Part shown: piece after piece, positions 58,719 to 64,000 of the stretch
How positions within the stretch are numbered: the stretch's first letter is position 1
Layout: each line of letters starts with the position of its first letter
Assembly (NCBI GenBank): GCA_945859605.1
Contig: OX243814.1
Coordinates: 24,021,686-24,085,685, forward strand
Length of the DNA stretch: 64,000 nt
Reading direction: 5' to 3'
Source of the DNA: Lumbricus rubellus
Taxonomy: Eukaryota; Annelida; Clitellata; Crassiclitellata; Lumbricidae
Notes under the pieces: generated by a model
What the model was told of the DNA's origin: nothing
What the model saw: the letters and a program-made list of their open reading frames with translations, nothing else
Database searches by the model: none
Program-made: the position numbers and the translations under genes

Positions 58719-61700
58719 AGTCACAGAATAATCCGAGGGTCTTCTGTGGTGCTGCGGGTGGCAACGACCGTCAAATTTCTGGCACTGGTACATTAGGAAA
58801 ATCTCATTCTTCTACCAACAATAGCTCCAGCCCCTATATTAAAATTTCTATTGGCAAGAAGGAACTGTTTGAGCAAGTAACGGTGAATCACTTGCTTCTG
58901 TATAATTAAATCACAACTAGGATGTTAAAGTAATACCCAAAGCATGACACCCAAGTTCAAATTTCGGGATCTAACTCTTGTGTGTGTGGGTAGCGTCATG
59001 ACGTTCACAGATAAAAATGTGGGTCAAGTTATAACATCGCATTATGTTATTTATAGAACACATACAGTTAACAGCTAGCATGCCATTTCAATGTTCTGCA
59101 ATATAGCCATTAGTAAAAAAAACCTGTCCCATCAAATCCTGTCTACAACAGTGATATCAACAATGTAATGAGTATAAAAAAATAAAAATTTCTTTCTGGC
59201 AACTATGAAAACTGCACAGAAGGCCCAAGTACTCAGTGTTGACAATTTACTTGAAAAAAGTAACGAAATGTCCTGCTTTCAGACCTATTTACTAATTTAC
59301 AACTGACCAAATGTAGATGCTAAATTTTGTTTTGCACAAGTTTCAAGGTTCACATATATGCCATTTAAATGTTCTTTAATATTCTTAGACACTAGAAATC
59401 TCAGGTCATCAATTTTTACCATTCAGGACTGACTCAAAGTTAACAGCATCACATCAATCAAACAATGATGGCAAATTAATACGAATGAATTTTTGACGAA
59501 AAATATCAAAATGGAAATACAAATTTATAGTACTTGGAAACCGTGAATTTTAGATTGTATCTGCTAGAATCCTACAGATTTGTACATCAAATTCAATCCA
59601 CTAGATATCTTCAAAACTATTTCCAATAAGAGCCATACCAACCAACTAATCAAATTCAATATTAATCATAATGCCAGAATAAAGCATAAAGTGCAATTTA
59701 GTGACTGAAGAAGCAAATAAACGCTCAGAGTTGACCAATCAGATCCTTCCCATCACGATTATGTAACTTAAAATGATTGCCTAAATTGATATGAAATTAT
59801 ATGCCCTGTCCTTCCCAAAGTCACACCCTTCGTGTCCTATAAAGTGCAACGAAAACTAACCCTATATTAAATATAGAAGTCAACAGGAAGCATGATAGCA
59901 TGGACTATTTCACTTGATTTTATCTTTAAACACAGCTGGCAACCAGGAAGCCAGAAATGCTGGTTTATTCCCAACATGGTCAACAGTTTCAGTTACGTGA
60001 AATTACATCAGGATTCAGTTGTAGGATACCCTGAGGGTGCTGCAGAAAGATGCAATCATATGGGTGCACAGCATCACAAGACATACATTTAACAGTACTA
60101 ACAAAACCTGAAACAACCCTCAGAAAATAGGCAGACTCAACCAAAAGACCGACATGTGCATAGTGCATACAGATCTGCAGAGTATCATCTCGGGTAAAAT
60201 GTGCACTTGTTCATAAACAAGATCTGCTTAGACTTGGTGGGTATCATACACAGGAAAAGTTTCTGGATATTTTAAGTGAACAACGATCACACATGAAGAG
60301 TTAAGACTGCTAATGCACTAATTGAAGACAACAAAAGAATTTATACTTAACAAAGGCTGAATTACAACTACCCAACCTAAGATCATATTAGTTTGATTTA
60401 ACTTACCTGCACAAGGTTAATTTTATGAGATTTTGAAATATTGTTAAAATTTTAATTTAGAGTTCGTAGTTATGTTTGAAAAATAAAAAACACCATTTAA
60501 CCTGATGTTGTTTATTTTAGTCCATCGATATATATAAATATACGCTTCAAAAGCGATCAAGGTGCAATGTATAAGAATGAAAATGTACTTTTCACCAATC
60601 ATTTCTATGTGAAAGGATGTATGAAATTTGCACAGCAGGTCAGTATCATATGATTCTAAAGCTTTTAGGTACTTCAATTATTTTAACACATCTCCTGCAT
60701 ATTTCCATTGCATCATTTAAGTTGAATTTTACGTAGGTAAGTAATATTCCTATATGTTAGGTGACATTTTGCAACTTATGCATGCGGCAGTCATTTTATA
60801 TTTATATTTTGACATTCTGAGCAACACAAATAAATTTCTTTATCATGCAAGTCTCTATAATTATGTTCATTTCTGAAATGCATTTTGAAAATGCAAATAA
60901 TTTCATCGCACCTAAATTTTTTAATAAATTATGTCATGAGCAACCTTGAACTTAGCCTGATCTGACCTTGAACTTGACCTGATCTGACCTCTAAGTCTGA
61001 CATATATATTGAAGAATTATATTTCTTACAAATTGCTGTGCGATAACAATCACGTCTAGCGTGCTGCGTGCAGCATAGACGCAATGAGTGTTCCTGTCAA
61101 CCACCGATGTGGAAAGAGGAAAAGGAGAAAAGGAGACAGGTTTACTGAGCAACAAAAAAATAAGTTTGTGAACCTGATAAAGAATTGTTGACTAAAATAG
61201 GATAAAGGAATTTGTCAAATACATCTCTAGAAAACAATCAATTTCAACATTCAGCAAGTAATCTGGAACTTAAATCATGTACTCCAGGACCTGTTTCCAC
61301 CGACTGTATTTTTTGCGGGCCGCATGCTCAGCGCTCTAGACTGCATAACTTTGAGCTGCCCATAAAAGATTACTTTAATTTCATCTCTTGACTACTCTTC
61401 AGGACTGTTATCAGTGCTAACCCTAGAAACAAGCAAAGAACTCTTTTCCCAGCCTAGAATTCTGCAGTATTTTTTGTGCATTTGTACTTTGTGTATTTTC
61501 AGTGTTTTTGAGCTTCAGGTTGATAGAACTTTTAGACCACTTCTAATTTCCTTCTTCATGTAATAATTTGCTCCATGTCAACTTAATTTTCTTGAATAAA
61601 TTAAATACATAAAATATTGTACTACTAGACCTTGTTCACAAACAGGGTTAAGAATTTGCATGCAATCTCATTTGTAGCCAAGCACCCAGTAACAAAAAGA

Positions 61701-62119
61701 TTTTCTTGATTCAGCACCGAATAATATTAAATAGCAATGCAAGAACTTCTGCACCTTATGGAAATGATCACAGGAAACAATTGGATAAACTAAATTGCTA
61801 ATGATCTAACAGCCAAAACACACTCTGTAGACTGGAAGCATTTCAGTGTCTGGGGCTATGTGGCCCAAACCCAAAATCCCCCAAACGAATTTTGGCTGAA
61901 TCCTTAAATCGATTTTCACAAAAACCTGATGATTTCTAGACACCAAACTGTGTTATCAACAACACTTAATAGGCCCATTCCGTTATGCATGTATTTAATT
62001 CAACTCTGAATAGTTTACGGGGATACAGCAGCTTTCTACTATACAACTGTCTTCGGGGCCTCGGGTTCTTGCGTATTTTCAGCGTTTTCAGGCTTCGGGT
62101 TGATCCCTCTGGGGCCAAC
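58719..62119. other. Upstream of provisional RAPGEF1 exon, no gene recognised
   Basis: AT-rich DNA with no supported exon. Small items only: two copies of a CTGATCTGACCT-type word near 60956-60990, and a 34-bp imperfect direct repeat at 61491-61524 and 62071-62104. Confidence 0.4.
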
Positions 62120-62405
62120 GGTAAACACGAAGACTGGCTGCCCGTACTCCAAACAATATGGCTGCCAACGAATGCAATAAAATTAGAGCGCGACCATCGA
62201 CGACATTGTTCATCAATTCAGCTTCAATTTCAGCAGAATGACTGCACTATCCCTAAAACTAACCCTAACCGACCCTCACGACGCCTAACCTGAGCCCTAA
62301 CCGACCCTCAAGTTGCGATGTTGTCTATAGGTCGCGCTCTATTTTTATTGCATTCGTTAACGGCCATATTGTTTGGAGTACGGGCAGCCAGTCTTCGTGT
62401 TTACC
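62120..62405. repeat. Hairpin element, 76-bp arms, CCCTAA-rich core
   Basis: The arms 62120-62195 and 62330-62405 are near-perfect inverted repeats starting GGTAAACACGAAGACTGG and ending GAGCGCGACC. The 134-bp core holds AACCCTAACCGACCCTCA-type words. No coding capacity; target duplication unclear. Confidence 0.9.
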
Positions 62406-62819
62406 AAATAAACTAAGCAAATTTGGTAGATGAAATAAGTTTATCCACAGGTTTGTTTAAACCAAGCAAGATCATAGAAGACTGTGGCGCCACCAACGCA
62501 CCAAATGACCTGCGACGCATCGAGATAACGTTATAACTTCTAGCTACTTGAAAGTAACTTTTCACCAGTTCAATTTTAAACCTATTTTCCAAGCCGACGA
62601 AGATTACCTACATAGACGTTTATATTAAAAGCGTAAAAATCCACACACGCACACCATCAGACGGGCGCGATATCAATTTACATTTGGAATTTTTATAGCT
62701 GGTAACACTTAAAAACAATCACCGTGGTGTTCTACTTTCCCGGACATTGCATTTAAACATCTAAGCCGTGGAAAAAGTCATCACCGATGCAGTTTAAAGC
62801 GTTTGTCCATTAGAAAAAC

Positions 62820-62870
62820 AAACTTAATCTTTCGGTCTCCCGGAACTGCCGCCATTACACTGTCCAATAC
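62820..62870. promoter_or_regulatory. Possible promoter patch (ETS- and YY1-like sites)
   Basis: CCCGGAACTGCCGCCATTAC joins an ETS-like CCGGAA and a YY1-like GCCGCCAT; a second AAAATGGCGG lies at about 63562. Such pairs are common near TATA-less promoters. It could be the start of RAPGEF1 (-) or of a gene to the right (+). Inference only. Confidence 0.25.
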
Positions 62871-63529
62871 ACTGTTGAATACATTTTCCTGAAACTACCT
62901 ATCTCAGAAGATGTATCTTCTTAAGTACGATGGTTTGTTTCGTGTAGGTCTATCCACCGTTAAATTTTTTTAAATGCATCTTTCTTAATGATTAAATAAA
63001 TCATCTGATCACTGTGGTCAGTTGACAGTAAACCGTGACGAATTTGTTTGCATTTTATATAAACCATAGTCTGAATAACAGTCAAAAATATAGGCCCAAT
63101 TAGGCCTAACATCCGAGAAATTTGCGAAAATTAGGCTTAGGGCGTAGGCCTATAGCCTATGCCGCACAACCATGCAGAGATGAAGGCTTATAACACATAT
63201 GCAGATCGATTTTGGAAAATAGAAGTTTTAAGTTTAGCCTAATTGTATTTGGGTTAAATATTTGATGACTGGATTTTTCTTATGATTTTAGTTAATCCGC
63301 ATTAATCATGCATGGACCTAGTTCAAATGTTTCCATTGAGGTGATTCCGAATAATAAAAAGTATACTATAGGCTATATAACAAACAGTAGGCCTTTGCTA
63401 TGCCTAAGTCGACTCGCATTCCTGCCTGTTGGCGAGTTTTTCTGGTCAGCGCCAATTTGAAGGTGAGGCAATTCACACATAAGATAGGCCTATAATAACA
63501 GTTACTTTACAACGTTGCTAGACAATTAT

Positions 63530-64000
63530 ATGCATTGTGACGTCACAAATCCCTCACTTCAAAATGGCGGACTACACTAAGATCAGACACATATTCTGAC
63601 TACAACGGAAGCCGAGACTCCCGAGAGTCGACTTAGGCCTAGGCTACTGTTTATTATTTATACTGTGCTTATAACGAAATTCGGCCTATTGTGACGTCAC
63701 ATCGATTACGATACAGATCTACTATCACATAATTTCATTTTGAGAATAAAAAGCTAAGCCTATTGTGACGTCACTCTGATTATGATGGCCTACAATTCCC
63801 ACTAGGCTATTATGTAGGTTCACTTCGAGAATTTAAAACGATAGACCTATATATATTGTCACGTCGCTTCGATTAAATTAAGATGCAAATCTAATATTAT
63901 GGAAGTACATTTTGAGAATATCGACAAGACCTATTGTGATGTCACTTCAATTATTATGCAAATATACTCTTTTAGATGTTCCTTTTGAGAATATAAAACA
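63530..64000. repeat. Degenerate ~75-90-bp tandem array with TGACGTCA sites
   Basis: TGACGTCA stands at 63538, 63692 and 63766, with variants near 63858 (GTCACGTCG) and 63938 (TGATGTCA). From 63685 on, each unit reads CCTATTGTGACGTCACT..GATTA...TTGAGAATA(T)AAA. The array runs off the right edge. Confidence 0.8.

Overview
This window is AT-rich, intron-rich metazoan nuclear DNA. It carries two large split genes that converge on each other, the last two exons of a third gene, and many old transposon fossils. I see no bacterial, organellar or viral genes. An invertebrate deuterostome, probably an echinoderm, fits best. The reasons are a CatSper sperm-channel subunit gene, frequent TAGGCCTA-type words near 3.3-4.0 kb, 24.0 kb and 63.1 kb, and many tRNA-derived SINEs, L2/CR1-like LINE ends and hAT MITEs. 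The species call is inference; no sequence could be searched here.

Layout. 1-1.8 kb: the 3' end (two exons, + strand) of an unrecognised nuclear-looking protein. 1.8-4.3 kb: intergenic, with one LINE remnant. 4.3-31.4 kb, + strand: CATSPERB, the beta auxiliary subunit of the sperm calcium channel CatSper, modelled here as 27 exons from a signal-peptide exon to a transmembrane/cytoplasmic-tail exon (about 1,196 codons). 31.4-38.8 kb: convergent intergenic/3'UTR space with a 50-bp minisatellite. 38.8-58.7 kb, - strand: RAPGEF1 (C3G), a Rap guanine-nucleotide exchange factor, modelled as 19 coding exons (about 1,152 aa). 58.7-64.0 kb: upstream of the first RAPGEF1 coding exon I could place, with a hairpin element and, at the right edge, a degenerate array of TGACGTCA-containing repeats.

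Exon boundaries were chosen by hand from AG/GT sites, phase and resemblance to remembered vertebrate orthologues. Every listed exon length agrees with the phases of its neighbours, except one gap in CATSPERB between about 21.57 and 22.18 kb, where a small exon seems to be missing from my model. The two main genes do unrelated jobs (sperm Ca2+ entry; adhesion and growth-factor signalling to Rap1), so their proximity is probably just synteny.

The repeats are unusually legible. Five hAT-type elements have exact 8-bp target duplications. There are three tiny TTAA-flanked hairpins, a decayed Tc1/mariner copy, a MITE with a 10-bp duplication, tRNA-SINEs that share their 3' tail with L2/CR1-like LINE ends, and two hairpin elements with different arms but a similar CCCTAA-rich core. 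I found no clear candidate for a wholly new biological system. The most useful leads are the repeat families and the promoter-like or CRE-like repeats at the right edge.
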